Part shown: positions 44,737 to 53,323 of the stretch, piece by piece
Position numbering within the stretch: position 1 is the stretch's first letter
Layout: every line of letters begins with the position of its first letter
Source: CAKZNE01 sp040222435
Lineage (GTDB): Bacteria > Bacteroidota > Bacteroidia > Flavobacteriales > Schleiferiaceae
NCBI GenBank assembly: GCA_965212245.1
Contig: OZ243107.1
Location: forward strand, 2,852,001-2,916,000
Length of the DNA stretch: 64,000 nucleotides
Direction of reading: 5' to 3'
Program-made: the position numbers and the translations under genes
Notes under the pieces: model-generated
Databases searched by the model: none
Told to the model about the DNA's origin: nothing
Seen by the model: the letters and a program-made list of their open reading frames with translations, nothing else

Positions 44737-46077
44737 TTATTCAAGATTCTTAGCTGCAATGGCTTCGCGGTTATGATCCGTTATTTCTTTCAAATCTTTA
44801 TTGGATCGTCTTTTTACCGGGCGGATGATGAGCCTTATTTTCTTATCATAACTGAAATAATTGATCACCCAGTTCATAAGCACCACTAAACGGTTTCTAT
44901 AACCCACCAGGCCGCGCAGGTGTACTACCATCCAAAGTAACCAGCCCATAAAACCACCAAAATGAAGACGGTTTAAGTCGGCAACGGCTTTATTCCGTCC
45001 TATAGTGGCCATCGTGCCCAGGTCATTATATTCAAAAGCTATAGGCTCTTTATTTTTAGCCCAACGCACAAAATTCCTGGCCAGGTTAAGGCCTTGCTGA
45101 ATAGCTACCTGCGCCAGCATAGGGTGCCCTTTAGGAGTTTCATCGGTAACCATAGCAGCTACATCACCTAAAGCAAATATATTTTCAACACCTTTTAGCT
45201 GATTGAATTCATTTACCAGGTAGCGTCCTTTTTCAACAGAATCATCCGGGATACCATGAATAAGCGTTCCCTTTACCCCGGCTGCCCAGATAAGGGTGGA
45301 AGCGGGAAGGTTTTTTTTGTTAGTGGTCACCGTATCACCGTCATAGGCTTTTACCATCGTATTTAACCATACGTGTACGCCCAGTTTATCCAGGTAGGTT
45401 TCGGCTTTTTTAGAAGCCTTGTCACTCATTGGAGGGAGTAGTTCGCTTTCCGCTTCTACAAGGTGAATACTCATTCTTCGGAAATCCAGATCGGGGTAAT
45501 CGTTAGGGAGAACATGAGTTTTTAATTCGGCCAGTGAGCCGGCCAGCTCAACACCGGTAGGACCTCCTCCCACAATCACAAAGTTCATCAGTCTTTCCCG
45601 TTCTTCCAGGTCATTGGTGAGTGAAGCGGCTTCAAAATTTTGAAGCATGATACTGCGAAGATTGAGAGCCTCCGGAACACTTTTCATAGGTACACTGCCT
45701 TGTTCCAGATCCTTCATGCCGAAAAAGTTGGTACTGCTGCCCGTAGCTATTACCAAATGATCATAACTGATATCACCAATATTGGTCTTAAGCAGGTTTT
45801 CACCGGGTTTTATCTCTTCAGCCAGCGCCATGCGGTAGAAAAAGTTGGATTGTTTCCTGAAAATATTGCGAATGGGGTAGGCTATGGAATCCGGTTCCAG
45901 GCCTGCAGTAGCCACCTGGTACAACAGAGGCTGAAAGGTGTGATAATTGTGTTTGTCAATCATCACAATCTGAAAAGGTTTATTCCTGAGCTTTTTGACC
46001 AGGTTCAGACCTGCAAAACCACATCCTATCACCAATACGCGGGGCAGGTTCGAGGCAGGTACATTTAAACTATTCAT
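44737..46077 (-). CDS. Type II NADH dehydrogenase-like flavoprotein
   Basis: This 446-residue protein has two dinucleotide-binding loops, IGCGFAGLNLVKKL (FAD, about 17-30) and VGGGPTGVELAGSL (NADH, about 170-183), and IFALGDVAAM for FAD. A C-terminal region (LLWMVVHLRGLVGYRNRL) is amphipathic or hydrophobic, as in NDH-2 that docks on the inner face of the membrane. Non-proton-pumping NADH:quinone oxidoreduction is expected. It ends about 110 bases before the DinB-like gene on the same strand. Confidence 0.9.
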   Translation of the reverse strand: MNSLNVPASNLPRVLVIGCGFAGLNLVKKLRNKPFQIVMIDKHNYHTFQPLLYQVATAGLEPDSIAYPIRNIFRKQSNFFYRMALAEEIKPGENLLKTNIGDISYDHLVIATGSSTNFFGMKDLEQGSVPMKSVPEALNLRSIMLQNFEAASLTNDLEERERLMNFVIVGGGPTGVELAGSLAELKTHVLPNDYPDLDFRRMSIHLVEAESELLPPMSDKASKKAETYLDKLGVHVWLNTMVKAYDGDTVTTNKKNLPASTLIWAAGVKGTLIHGIPDDSVEKGRYLVNEFNQLKGVENIFALGDVAAMVTDETPKGHPMLAQVAIQQGLNLARNFVRWAKNKEPIAFEYNDLGTMATIGRNKAVADLNRLHFGGFMGWLLWMVVHLRGLVGYRNRLVVLMNWVINYFSYDKKIRLIIRPVKRRSNKDLKEITDHNREAIAAKNLE

Positions 46078-46098
46078 ATTAATGAGTTTTACTACTAA

Positions 46099-47055
46099 CT
46101 ATCGGATACGCCTGAAGTTCTTAAACTCTCCAATACGCATCCCCTTCAACCAATGGTTTTCCACCCAGCTCAGCCATCGGTATTTCCATTTTTCATGCTT
46201 GGCGGGCTTTTCTTTTTTTCTGCGTTTACCAGAGTATTGCAGCTGATCTTTCCAGTTTATTTTCTGTATCCAGTCCTGCATCACCTTAGGATGTGTGCCC
46301 TTAAAGCGTGCTACCTTATTCAGCGGGCCATAATCAAATACAGCTTCCTGTTTAGCAAAAAGGGCTTCGGTAGCTTCTTTGCCACGATAGGTGGAACTTG
46401 ATATTTTTCGCTTTTGTCCCATTAATTCAGGTGGGCGCACCCACCCGTAATGGTATATCTCTGCGTTTACCTGGGCTACCTTGAGTTTACGATTGCCTTC
46501 TTTTTTTTGGTAGCCTTCAAAGGTAGCTGTAAAGGCTTGCTCATGGTAGCGAAAGGACTGAGCATCTTTCCAGCTATGGATCTGTGGAAGATTTCTGATG
46601 ACACGTATCTCCCGTGAATAAAAGGCATGTGAGGGGTTATAATGCTCAAAATCACCCCAAAAATGGCGGTAATTAAATAGCAGGCCTTCCACTTCATGGT
46701 CATCCATAAATTTATGGAAAGCCTTTTTCAGTACCGGGTGATACTTTTCGTGCAAGGCTTCATCACATTGCAGGTAAAAAAGCCAATCACCAGTGCAGGC
46801 TTCTTTGGCAATGTCTGTTTGTTGGGCAAATATGGTATTACGTGGAAATTTATCGCTGTCCCATTCGGTATATATAATGCGGACTTTGGGAGATTTAAGG
46901 GAAAGAATCTCTGCTTCTGTAGTATCATCAGGATCACCCTTACCCAAAGCAATAACAAACTCATCTACCAGGGGTAGGATAGAAGCTATAGATTCCTTTA
47001 CGGGAATAAATAATTTAGGAGCATTGCGAACGAATGTAAATCCGCTGATCTTCAT
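46099..47055 (-). CDS. Glycosyltransferase family 2-like protein
   Basis: This 318-residue GT-A-fold protein begins KISGFTFVRNAPKL. DEFVIALGKGDPDDT and GDWLFYLQCDEALHEKYH (about 93-110) supply the acidic, metal/nucleotide-sugar binding part, although the usual DxD is here QCDEA. The C-terminus is strongly basic (SGKRRKKEKPAKHEK). The acceptor is unknown. It lies one base after the DUF4440-like gene and is likely in one transcript with it. Confidence 0.85.
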   Translation of the reverse strand: MKISGFTFVRNAPKLFIPVKESIASILPLVDEFVIALGKGDPDDTTEAEILSLKSPKVRIIYTEWDSDKFPRNTIFAQQTDIAKEACTGDWLFYLQCDEALHEKYHPVLKKAFHKFMDDHEVEGLLFNYRHFWGDFEHYNPSHAFYSREIRVIRNLPQIHSWKDAQSFRYHEQAFTATFEGYQKKEGNRKLKVAQVNAEIYHYGWVRPPELMGQKRKISSSTYRGKEATEALFAKQEAVFDYGPLNKVARFKGTHPKVMQDWIQKINWKDQLQYSGKRRKKEKPAKHEKWKYRWLSWVENHWLKGMRIGEFKNFRRIR

Positions 47056-47056
47056 A

Positions 47057-47503
47057 TTAACTGGAGTGATCGGCTACAATCTGCCATTTTCCATTCTTTT
47101 TGCGCCATACCAGAAGATAGCTTCCGAAAAGGGTGTCTGCAGACCGGAACAAATTCCAGCGGCCTGCTACCATTGCACTTTTATTCTGCAATATTTCAAT
47201 ATGGTCATTCTCAAATTTAAGGGTTCCCATCAGCTCCGCATTACCATAGCTCTTTTGGTAATTTTTAAGGGTAGATTGCCAGCCGTATGTGATGCCCCGG
47301 CTTCCGATAAATATCAGGCTGTCTGAATGCCAATAGGGTTGCATAAAGCCTTCCAGGTTATGTTGGTTCCAGGCTTCCTGCTGTTGGTTCATAATTGCGG
47401 CTATGGCTTGCTTTTCCTTTTTTGCTTCAAATGTAGTTTTGGATGTGGTTGCGGGTGTACAGGCTGTTAATGAGGCAAGAACTAACCAAAATATAGCTTT
47501 CAT
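47057..47503 (-). CDS. Lipoprotein with NTF2-like (DUF4440-type) domain
   Basis: This 148-residue protein has a lipobox (LASLTAC), so it is membrane-anchored in the periplasm or outer membrane. The mature part is one NTF2-like cone with QQQEAWNQHNLEGFMQPYW and SYLLVWRKKNGKWQIVADHSS, typical of DUF4440/SnoaL-like proteins. The ligand or substrate is unknown. The start overlaps the end of the DinB gene by 4 bases. Confidence 0.85.
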   Translation of the reverse strand: MKAIFWLVLASLTACTPATTSKTTFEAKKEKQAIAAIMNQQQEAWNQHNLEGFMQPYWHSDSLIFIGSRGITYGWQSTLKNYQKSYGNAELMGTLKFENDHIEILQNKSAMVAGRWNLFRSADTLFGSYLLVWRKKNGKWQIVADHSS

Positions 47504-48009
47504 AAGTAACGCTCTTTGAGAATAGTAGTATGATGAAAGGTATGGCCTGCCATAATAAAACCCTGGGCCAGGGTGGTTAGAGGCAATTGATTGGCGGTGC
47601 CTTTTGCGTTAAGCATATCCGGTGAAAAACTGTGGAAAGTATTAATGGTAAAATTACGTAACAAGCGAAAATCTTCCAGAAGGTCTTCTGCCTTTTGATC
47701 ATTAAGCGGGGTTCTTCGTGTCCAGTCATTTTCATCAAAACCGGGAAGGTCATCTTTTCCTCCACGGGCAATATGTAGAGCCCGGTAAAGAAACACCACA
47801 TCAGTATCTATCAGGTGCCGGATTACTTCCTTAACGGTCCATTTCCCTGGGGCGTAAGCATAATCACCTTTGGCCGACAGCATCTGGTGTAAGGTATTTA
47901 TAAATGAATCGCTACTATCCTGAAGGTTCTGTAGCACATCAGCACCCCGGGTAAGGTTTATATATCCTTCATAAAAAGCACCATATTCTCCGGGTTCAGG
48001 CCTGTGCAT
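47500..48009 (-). CDS. DinB family protein
   Basis: This protein has 169 residues from the ATG at 48009. The metal-binding histidines typical for DinB are seen in VIRHLIDTDVVFLYRAL (about 63-79) and AGHTFHHTTIL (about 153-163). WTVKEVIRHL preceding the first site is a signature of the YfiT/bacillithiol-transferase-like branch. It overlaps the zinc-ribbon gene by one base (TGATG). Confidence 0.88.
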   Translation of the reverse strand: MHRPEPGEYGAFYEGYINLTRGADVLQNLQDSSDSFINTLHQMLSAKGDYAYAPGKWTVKEVIRHLIDTDVVFLYRALHIARGGKDDLPGFDENDWTRRTPLNDQKAEDLLEDFRLLRNFTINTFHSFSPDMLNAKGTANQLPLTTLAQGFIMAGHTFHHTTILKERYL

Positions 48010-48317
48010 CAAAGTTTTTCTAAACGTTGGTTGTATTCCTCCTGGCTCATATCATGCTCAATAGCTTCACGATTTAAAAGAGCGAGAGGCTCCCGGTTCT
48101 TAAAATCCTCACGAATCAGTTCTTCTCTGAAGTTACAAATCGGACAGCATTCAAAATATTCAACCCGTGTTGGGATCAACGGAATAAAAAACAGATTGAT
48201 AAAGTAGGTACGTTTATAAAGTAACCAGTGTTTCTTATTATGACAGTTGGCGCACTCTTTTTCTTCTGTGGGGCCAATGCGCCTGGTCATCGGGTGGTAT
48301 CCGAAAATAAATATCAT
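48009..48317 (-). CDS. Zinc-ribbon domain protein
   Basis: This protein has 102 residues from the ATG at 48317 (MIFIFGYHPMTRR). Two CxxC pairs, CANC (about 22-25) and CPIC (about 58-61), flank a hydrophobic stretch (TYFINLFFIPLIPT) in the pattern of zinc-ribbon-15-like proteins. It could bind zinc and associate with a membrane. The C-terminal helix (MSQEEYNQRLEKL) resembles a short SHOCT-like tail. It is coupled to the DinB gene downstream. Confidence 0.72.
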   Translation of the reverse strand: MIFIFGYHPMTRRIGPTEEKECANCHNKKHWLLYKRTYFINLFFIPLIPTRVEYFECCPICNFREELIREDFKNREPLALLNREAIEHDMSQEEYNQRLEKL

Positions 48318-48382
48318 ATGGCAAAGGTACATATTGCCCTAAAGTAGCCACACCATCTTGCATTTTTCTACCTTTGTAAGGT

Positions 48383-48604
48383 ATGGCAACAAACCGAGAT
48401 AAACTGATGAATGGCTTTCGCTTTATGGCGGTAGGCTTTCCCTTTATTTTTATGGGTCCGATACTACTTACCTGGCAGGGCATTCCCAAATACCATCAGG
48501 GAAATTACATTTGGCTGATTGTTAGTATATTATTTATGGTTATTGCCGCTTACTTCTCAGTGCGTGGACTGCGTACCATACTTTCTGCTTTTTTTGATAA
48601 GTAA
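48383..48604 (+). CDS. Small membrane protein, DUF6095-like
   Basis: This 73-residue protein has two transmembrane helices (about 12-31 and 43-63), ending in LRTILSAFFDK. The layout MATNRDKLMNGFRFMAVGFPFIFMGP resembles DUF6095, a small family typical of Flavobacteriia. Function is unknown. It is divergent from the zinc-ribbon gene with a 65-bp gap. No clear terminator follows, but a perfect hairpin lies at 48694-48714. Confidence 0.7.
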   Translation: MATNRDKLMNGFRFMAVGFPFIFMGPILLTWQGIPKYHQGNYIWLIVSILFMVIAAYFSVRGLRTILSAFFDK

Positions 48605-48693
48605 GTTTAAAAAGGTATTAGGTGCTGATGGTACTGCAACCTTACTTTTTACGGTTTACTTCATAATCGATGCTGGCGAGTAATGACCTTTGT

Positions 48694-48714
48694 CTTTTCT
48701 CAGCTTGAGAAAAG
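48694..48714. other. Perfect 9-bp hairpin in the uvrA 3' intergenic gap
   Basis: CTTTTCTCA and TGAGAAAAG pair around a 3-base loop. No T tract follows on either strand. It lies between the convergent ends of the small membrane protein and uvrA, and could serve as an inefficient terminator or RNA 3'-end for either. Confidence 0.4.
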
Positions 48715-48788
48715 TTCAGATTTAGTGTGGTCTGAAGATGTTTTTCTGAAAATTAAAAAAAGCTTTGAAGCCGTTTATTACCGGGATA

Positions 48789-51608
48789 TCAATAGACTTT
48801 TGAATTTCTTTCAAGTTTTTCTTTTAGGTATTTTGCTGTATAACTCTTCTTCTCCTTAATTAAATCTTCCGGGGTACCTTCAAATACCAGATGTCCCCCT
48901 TCTTCACCTCCTTCAGGACCTAAATCGATAATCCAGTCCGCACATTTCATTACATCGGGGTGGTGCTCAATAATAAGAATGGAATGTCCCTTTTTTATGA
49001 GCGCATAAAATGATTGCAGGAGCTTTTTAATATCGTGAAAATGCAGGCCGGTAGTGGGTTCATCAAAAATAAAGAGGTGATGATTATCTGAGCTTCCCTT
49101 GCCTAAAAAAGTAGCCAGTTTAATACGTTGAGCCTCTCCACCGGATAATGTACTGCTGGACTGCCCCAGCGTAACATATCCCAGGCCCACATCCTGCAGC
49201 GGTTGTAGTTTGGAAGATATTTTAGGTTCATCACAGGTGTTGAAAAATTCAATAGCATCATCTACCGTAAGTTCCAGTATTTGATGAATGCTCTTTTCCC
49301 CAAAACGGACATCCAGCACCTCCTGTTTAAAGCGCTGACCATTACATTCATCACACTTAAGGTGCACATCCGCCATAAACTGCATCTCAATGGTTATTTC
49401 ACCTTCACCCTGGCATTTATCACAACGGCCACCGTCAATGTTAAACGAAAAATGGCCGGGTTTAAGGTTACGGGCTTTGGCCAGTGGCTGAGCTGCAAAA
49501 AGGCTGCGGATATCATCATAGGCTTTAATATAGGTAACCGGATTACTGCGACTGCTTTTGCCGATAGGATTCTGGTCTACAAATTCAACATCCGTCAGGC
49601 GTTTCCAGTCTCCATCCAATGCCGTATGTTTTCCGGTTTTCTCACCATAACCTCCCAGGCGTTTTTTAAGCGCAGGGTACAACACTTTTTTAATTAATGA
49701 ACTCTTACCGGAACCACTTACACCCGTAACTACCGTAAAACAGTGTAACGGTACTTTGATATCGATATTCTTGAGATTGTTTTCCCGTGCGCCTTTGATC
49801 TCTATGAATTTACGAGCTTCTTTGCGTTCAGCCGGTACCTCAATTTCATCTTCACCGGATAAATAACGGGATGTGTAGGTATCGTGATTTTTCAGTATAT
49901 CTTCCGGAGTTCCCGAAAAGATGACCTCACCACCGTGTGATCCTGCATCTGGTCCTATATCAATAATGTAATCACTGGAAAGCATCATTTCCTCATCATG
50001 CTCAACTACCACCACCGTATTACCAAGGTCACGCAGATTTTGAACCACCTTGATGAGGCGACTGGTGTCCCGTGGATGCAGTCCAATGCTCGGCTCGTCC
50101 AGGATGTAGGTAGAACCTACTAATGCACTACCCAGTGAAGTAGCCAGGTTTATCCGTTGTGATTCACCTCCGGATAAAGAGTTGCTTACTCGGTTAAGGG
50201 TGAGGTAACCTAAGCCTACTTCCTGCAGGTATTTTATCCGGTTATTGATCTCCAGGAGAAGTCGTTTAGCAATTTGGGCATCATACTCAGGGAGTTCAAG
50301 TTGTGTGAAAAATTCAGCAAGCCGGTCAATAGGTAACAAAACCAAATCAGTAATGGCTTTGTCCCCAATTTTAACGTAAGTAGCTTCCCTACGTAAGCGT
50401 GCTCCTTTACAAACATGACATTTGGTTTTTCCACGGTAACGGGAGAGCATTACACGGTACTGTATCTTATAGCTTTTGGATTCAATGTATTTAAAGAATT
50501 CATCCAGGCCATGAAAATTTTTGCCCCCTCCCCAAAGCATTTCCTTTTCGGCTTCAGACAGCTCAAAATAAGGCCGGTGGATAGGGAAGTTTATTACGGA
50601 AGCTCCTTTGATGAACTGTTGTTTCCATTCCTGCATTTTATCACCTTTCCAGGGGGCTATGGCATCTTCATATACAGAAAGGCTCATGTCCGGAACCACA
50701 AGGTCTTCATCAATCCCAATAATACTACCAAAGCCTTCGCACTTTGGGCAGGCACCAAAAGGGTTATTGAAACTAAATAAATGGACGGAAGGTTCTTCAA
50801 ACTCTATTCCGTCTTCTTCAAAGCGATTGGAAAAAATGGTTTCCTCACCATTAGATGCATTTTCCACAATGCATATTCCCCGTCCTTCAAAAAAGGCGGT
50901 TTGCACCGAGTCAGCCAAGCGATTCTGATTTTCCTCATTATCGGTGTCTGCAGTAAGCCGGTCGATAACGATTTGGAGCTGATCCTTCTCAGCGTTACTT
51001 TTTTCAAGGTCTACTTCATCCATACGGATCACGTCACCATTTATGGATACCCGTGAATAGCCTTGTTGTTCCAATATACCAAGCTGATCTTTAAGAGAAC
51101 GGCCGTGCAACAGCAGGGGGCATTTGACCATAATTCTGGTGGCCGGATCAAGACTCTCAACAAAGGATATCACATCTTTAAGCTCATGACGCCTGATCTC
51201 AGCACCGGTAACCGGGCTATAGGTGTGTCCGGCACGGGCATATAAAACTTTCAGGTAATCATAGATCTCTGTGGTAGTGCCAACGGTTGATCGTGGATTC
51301 CTGGAAATTACCTTTTGCTCAATGGCAACGGCCGGAGACACACCCTTGATATAATCTACTTCAGGCTTGTCAAGCCGCCCTAAAAACTGCCGGGCATAGG
51401 AGGAAAGACTCTCTACATACCTTCTTTGGCCTTCTGCATATAAGGTATCAAAGGCAAGTGAGGATTTACCGGAACCACTCAAACCGGTAATAACAGTAAG
51501 CTTTTTGTGGGGGATAGCCGCATCTATGTTTTTAAGGTTATGCACCTTGGCTCCCTTAATAATAATGTACTTGCGCGGGTCAAGTTTTTCAATAGATGTA
51601 TTGGCCAT
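48789..51608 (-). CDS. uvrA: Excinuclease ABC subunit A
   Basis: This nucleotide-excision-repair damage-recognition ATPase has 939 residues from the ATG at 51608, matching the standard length (about 940). Two ABC modules are present: Walker A GLSGSGKSS and GVSGSGKSS; signatures LSGGESQRINLA and LSGGEAQRIKLA; Walker B YILDEPS and FIFDEPT. Zinc modules CPKC/CHVC and CDKC...CDEC are present. The UvrB-binding insertion is kept, so this is the canonical UvrA rather than a truncated UvrA2. It is divergent from the sigma factor gene; a −7 box TAATTTTG lies 25 bases upstream. Confidence 0.97.
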   Translation of the reverse strand: MANTSIEKLDPRKYIIIKGAKVHNLKNIDAAIPHKKLTVITGLSGSGKSSLAFDTLYAEGQRRYVESLSSYARQFLGRLDKPEVDYIKGVSPAVAIEQKVISRNPRSTVGTTTEIYDYLKVLYARAGHTYSPVTGAEIRRHELKDVISFVESLDPATRIMVKCPLLLHGRSLKDQLGILEQQGYSRVSINGDVIRMDEVDLEKSNAEKDQLQIVIDRLTADTDNEENQNRLADSVQTAFFEGRGICIVENASNGEETIFSNRFEEDGIEFEEPSVHLFSFNNPFGACPKCEGFGSIIGIDEDLVVPDMSLSVYEDAIAPWKGDKMQEWKQQFIKGASVINFPIHRPYFELSEAEKEMLWGGGKNFHGLDEFFKYIESKSYKIQYRVMLSRYRGKTKCHVCKGARLRREATYVKIGDKAITDLVLLPIDRLAEFFTQLELPEYDAQIAKRLLLEINNRIKYLQEVGLGYLTLNRVSNSLSGGESQRINLATSLGSALVGSTYILDEPSIGLHPRDTSRLIKVVQNLRDLGNTVVVVEHDEEMMLSSDYIIDIGPDAGSHGGEVIFSGTPEDILKNHDTYTSRYLSGEDEIEVPAERKEARKFIEIKGARENNLKNIDIKVPLHCFTVVTGVSGSGKSSLIKKVLYPALKKRLGGYGEKTGKHTALDGDWKRLTDVEFVDQNPIGKSSRSNPVTYIKAYDDIRSLFAAQPLAKARNLKPGHFSFNIDGGRCDKCQGEGEITIEMQFMADVHLKCDECNGQRFKQEVLDVRFGEKSIHQILELTVDDAIEFFNTCDEPKISSKLQPLQDVGLGYVTLGQSSSTLSGGEAQRIKLATFLGKGSSDNHHLFIFDEPTTGLHFHDIKKLLQSFYALIKKGHSILIIEHHPDVMKCADWIIDLGPEGGEEGGHLVFEGTPEDLIKEKKSYTAKYLKEKLERNSKVY

Positions 51609-51632
51609 AAATTGTGAAAATCTGAAGGTTTG

Positions 51633-51640
51633 CAAAATTA
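51633..51640 (-). promoter_or_regulatory. −7 box TAATTTTG for uvrA
   Basis: The minus strand reads TAATTTTG, 25 bases before the uvrA ATG, with no clear −33 TTG. I see no LexA-type palindrome nearby. Confidence 0.4.
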
Positions 51641-51655
51641 CCAAACTCAAAGGGG

Positions 51656-51688
51656 TTTGGATAATTGAATTAAAAAATTTTATATTTG
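51656..51688 (+). promoter_or_regulatory. Putative promoter TTTG-N21-TATATTTG for the sigma factor operon
   Basis: TTTG at 51656-51659 and TATATTTG at 51681-51688 are separated by 21 bases. The implied transcript start is about 110 bases before the sigma-factor ATG, leaving a long leader that contains a three-codon upstream frame (ATG AAA ACC TAA at 51693). Confidence 0.5.
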
Positions 51689-51808
51689 AATTATGAAAAC
51701 CTAATAATATTTACGATTTTTTCATTAAACTCTAAAAACAACTGCTTATACATACATCTACTTGACTAAAGACGAATTTTAGGTACTAACCCCAAAATCA
51801 GGTAGATT

Positions 51809-52393
51809 ATGGATTTCTCAAAGGCAAACGACAGTGAGCTTATCACTAGTTATCTTTCGGGGAGCGAATCAGCTCTCGAAGTTTTAATTAAAAAACATCA
51901 GCAGCGCATTTACTCCTATATTATAGTGCGTATTCAAGATACCGATCTGGCAAATGATATTTTTCAGGATACTTTTGTAAAAGTGATCAATACCCTTAAG
52001 CGGGGTAAGTATAATGAAGAGGGAAAATTTCTGCAATGGACCATGCGTATTGCACATAACCTCATCATAGATCATTACCGTAAGGCAAAAAGAATGCCTA
52101 CGATGTCGCCCACGGATGAGTTTGATATCTTCAATATTATTAAAGATCCTAAACTCAATATTGAAGCTACGCTTATTAAAGATCAGATTGAGGGTGACCT
52201 TCATAAACTGATTGAGCAACTGCCCGAAGAACAAAAGGAAGTTTTAAAGCTCCGTCATTTTTCTGAGTTAAGTTTTAAGGAAATAGCGGATCAAACGAAT
52301 GTAAGCATAAACACAGCTTTAGGCCGTATGCGTTATGCGTTGATCAACCTTAGAAAGCTAATGGAAAAGAACCATGTGAGCTTGCTTCAATAA
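51809..52393 (+). CDS. Sigma-70 family (ECF-type) RNA polymerase sigma factor
   Basis: This 194-residue protein has region 2 (about 20-90: DTDLANDIFQDTFVKVIN and FLQWTMRIAHNLIIDHYRKAKR) and region 4 (about 135-185: LPEEQKEVLKLRHFSELSFKEIADQTNVSINTALGRMRYAL in parts). There is no region 1.1 or 3, so it is an ECF-type factor. No anti-sigma gene adjoins it; instead a 48-residue conserved-looking protein follows 71 bases downstream, before a strong terminator. Regulon unknown. Confidence 0.94.
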   Translation: MDFSKANDSELITSYLSGSESALEVLIKKHQQRIYSYIIVRIQDTDLANDIFQDTFVKVINTLKRGKYNEEGKFLQWTMRIAHNLIIDHYRKAKRMPTMSPTDEFDIFNIIKDPKLNIEATLIKDQIEGDLHKLIEQLPEEQKEVLKLRHFSELSFKEIADQTNVSINTALGRMRYALINLRKLMEKNHVSLLQ

Positions 52394-52464
52394 TTTTTTT
52401 AAAGCTTGTGCAATAAGGCTTGAAATTGGGGCGTTACTTAGAGGTAACATTTCAAATCCAGCCT

Positions 52465-52611
52465 ATGGGAAGTACTACTACTTTAAAGAATGCGCCCGGG
52501 GCCCATTGTAAACCCCGGAAAGAGACCATTCAATTTTTGTTGAATTATTCTAAGGCTCTTGAGGTGAGAAAACTGGCTTCAGGAGATTATGTTGAATTCA
52601 TTAGGAACTGA
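52465..52611 (+). CDS. 48-residue microprotein with LLNYSKAL motif
   Basis: A short frame from ATG 52465 encodes 48 residues with a proline/lysine-rich start (TLKNAPGAHCKPRKE) and the helix TIQFLLNYSKALEVRK, ending in an acidic/aromatic tail (DYVEFIRN). The frame stays open to TTG 52420, but the ATG is more likely. The stop is directly against a perfect terminator, and the frame follows the sigma-factor gene by 71 bases, so one transcript is expected. I recall similar short proteins with a LLNYSKAL-like helix in other Flavobacteriia. Function is unknown; an anti-sigma or sigma-associated role is only a possibility. Confidence 0.65.
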   Translation: MGSTTTLKNAPGAHCKPRKETIQFLLNYSKALEVRKLASGDYVEFIRN

Positions 52612-52642
52612 AAAAAGCCCCGCTCAAACAGCGGGGCTTTTT
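52612..52642 (+). terminator. Strong terminator after the microprotein
   Basis: AAAAAGCCCCGCT (52612-52624) and AGCGGGGCTTTTT (52630-52642) are perfectly complementary around a 5-base loop, with a T tail. Confidence 0.95.
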
Positions 52643-52656
52643 ATTTTCGCTTTGGT

Positions 52657-52664
52657 TACATTTG
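52657..52664 (+). promoter_or_regulatory. −7 box TACATTTG upstream of the DUF427 gene
   Basis: Perfect TAnnTTTG match 24 bases before the ATG, just behind the terminator. The −33 element is not clear. Confidence 0.45.
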
Positions 52665-52688
52665 GAACACACTTAAATTAAGAATCAA

Positions 52689-52970
52689 ATGAAGGCCATC
52701 TGGAACGATGCTATTTTAGCGGAAAGTGATGAAACTATCAATGTGGAGAACAATCATTACTTCCCACCGGAATCCATAAATAAGGAATATTTTAAGTCCA
52801 GTGACTTGCATACTACCTGTCCCTGGAAAGGGGAAGCCTCCTATTATACTATTGAGGTAGAAGGAAAGCAAAACAAGGATTCTGCATGGTATTACCCTCG
52901 TACTAAGGATCTTGCTAAAAAGATTGAGGGGTATGTGGCTTTTTGGCGCGGAGTGGAAGTAAAGCCCTAG
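52689..52970 (+). CDS. DUF427 domain protein
   Basis: This 93-residue soluble protein is a complete single DUF427 domain: KAIWNDAILAESDETI at the start, CPWKGEASYYTI and AWYYPRTKDLAKKIEGYVAFWRG after. Members have a small beta-tent fold and no settled function. It has its own −7 box and no partner genes; the cold-shock gene follows after 87 bases. Confidence 0.92.
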   Translation: MKAIWNDAILAESDETINVENNHYFPPESINKEYFKSSDLHTTCPWKGEASYYTIEVEGKQNKDSAWYYPRTKDLAKKIEGYVAFWRGVEVKP

Positions 52971-53020
52971 CAATTTTCAGAGAAAAAAATATTTTGTGTC
53001 GAGGCATAATGATATTCAAC

Positions 53021-53028
53021 TACCTTTG
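53021..53028 (+). promoter_or_regulatory. −7 box TACCTTTG upstream of the cold-shock gene
   Basis: Perfect TAnnTTTG, 29 bases before the ATG. A TTTG at 52993-52996 lies 24 bases upstream, slightly beyond usual spacing. Confidence 0.45.
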
Positions 53029-53057
53029 CGGCTAAGTTTTAATTAATTTTTTTTGTT

Positions 53058-53249
53058 ATGCCAAGAGGTACCGTTAAGTTTTTCAATGAGTCTAAAGGTT
53101 ATGGATTCATAAAGAATGATGATGACAATCAAGACATTTTCGTACACGTATCAGGTCTCAATCATAAAGTGAATGAGGGTGATACCGTAACTTTTGAAGT
53201 AAAAGAAGGTAAAAGAGGTTTGAACGCAGTTAACGTACAAGCTGATTAA
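53058..53249 (+). CDS. Cold-shock domain protein
   Basis: This 63-residue protein is a single CSD with both RNA-binding motifs, GTVKFFNESKGYGFI (RNP1) and DIFVHVSGL (RNP2). It should bind single-stranded RNA or DNA as a chaperone. The coding sequence is preceded by an AT-rich leader and followed by a terminator, so it is monocistronic. Confidence 0.97.
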   Translation: MPRGTVKFFNESKGYGFIKNDDDNQDIFVHVSGLNHKVNEGDTVTFEVKEGKRGLNAVNVQAD

Positions 53250-53276
53250 TCATACTCTTTTTGAAATTGAATTGAG

Positions 53277-53303
53277 AAAGCCCCGGATTTAGGGGCTTTT
53301 TTT
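53277..53303 (+). terminator. Terminator of the cold-shock gene
   Basis: AAAGCCCC (53277-53284) and GGGGCTTT (53292-53299) pair around a 7-base loop and run into seven T. Confidence 0.9.
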
Positions 53304-53323
53304 ATGAGCCGGTTTTCAAAGCA

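Noticed and set aside
45640..46068. Plus-strand open frame of 142 codons antisense to the NDH-2-like gene
   Set aside because: Antisense to conserved FAD- and NADH-binding codons; a shadow frame.
46793..47326. Plus-strand open frame of 177 codons over the GT2 and NTF2-like genes
   Set aside because: Spans two well-supported genes on the other strand and crosses their boundary; no recognisable protein features.
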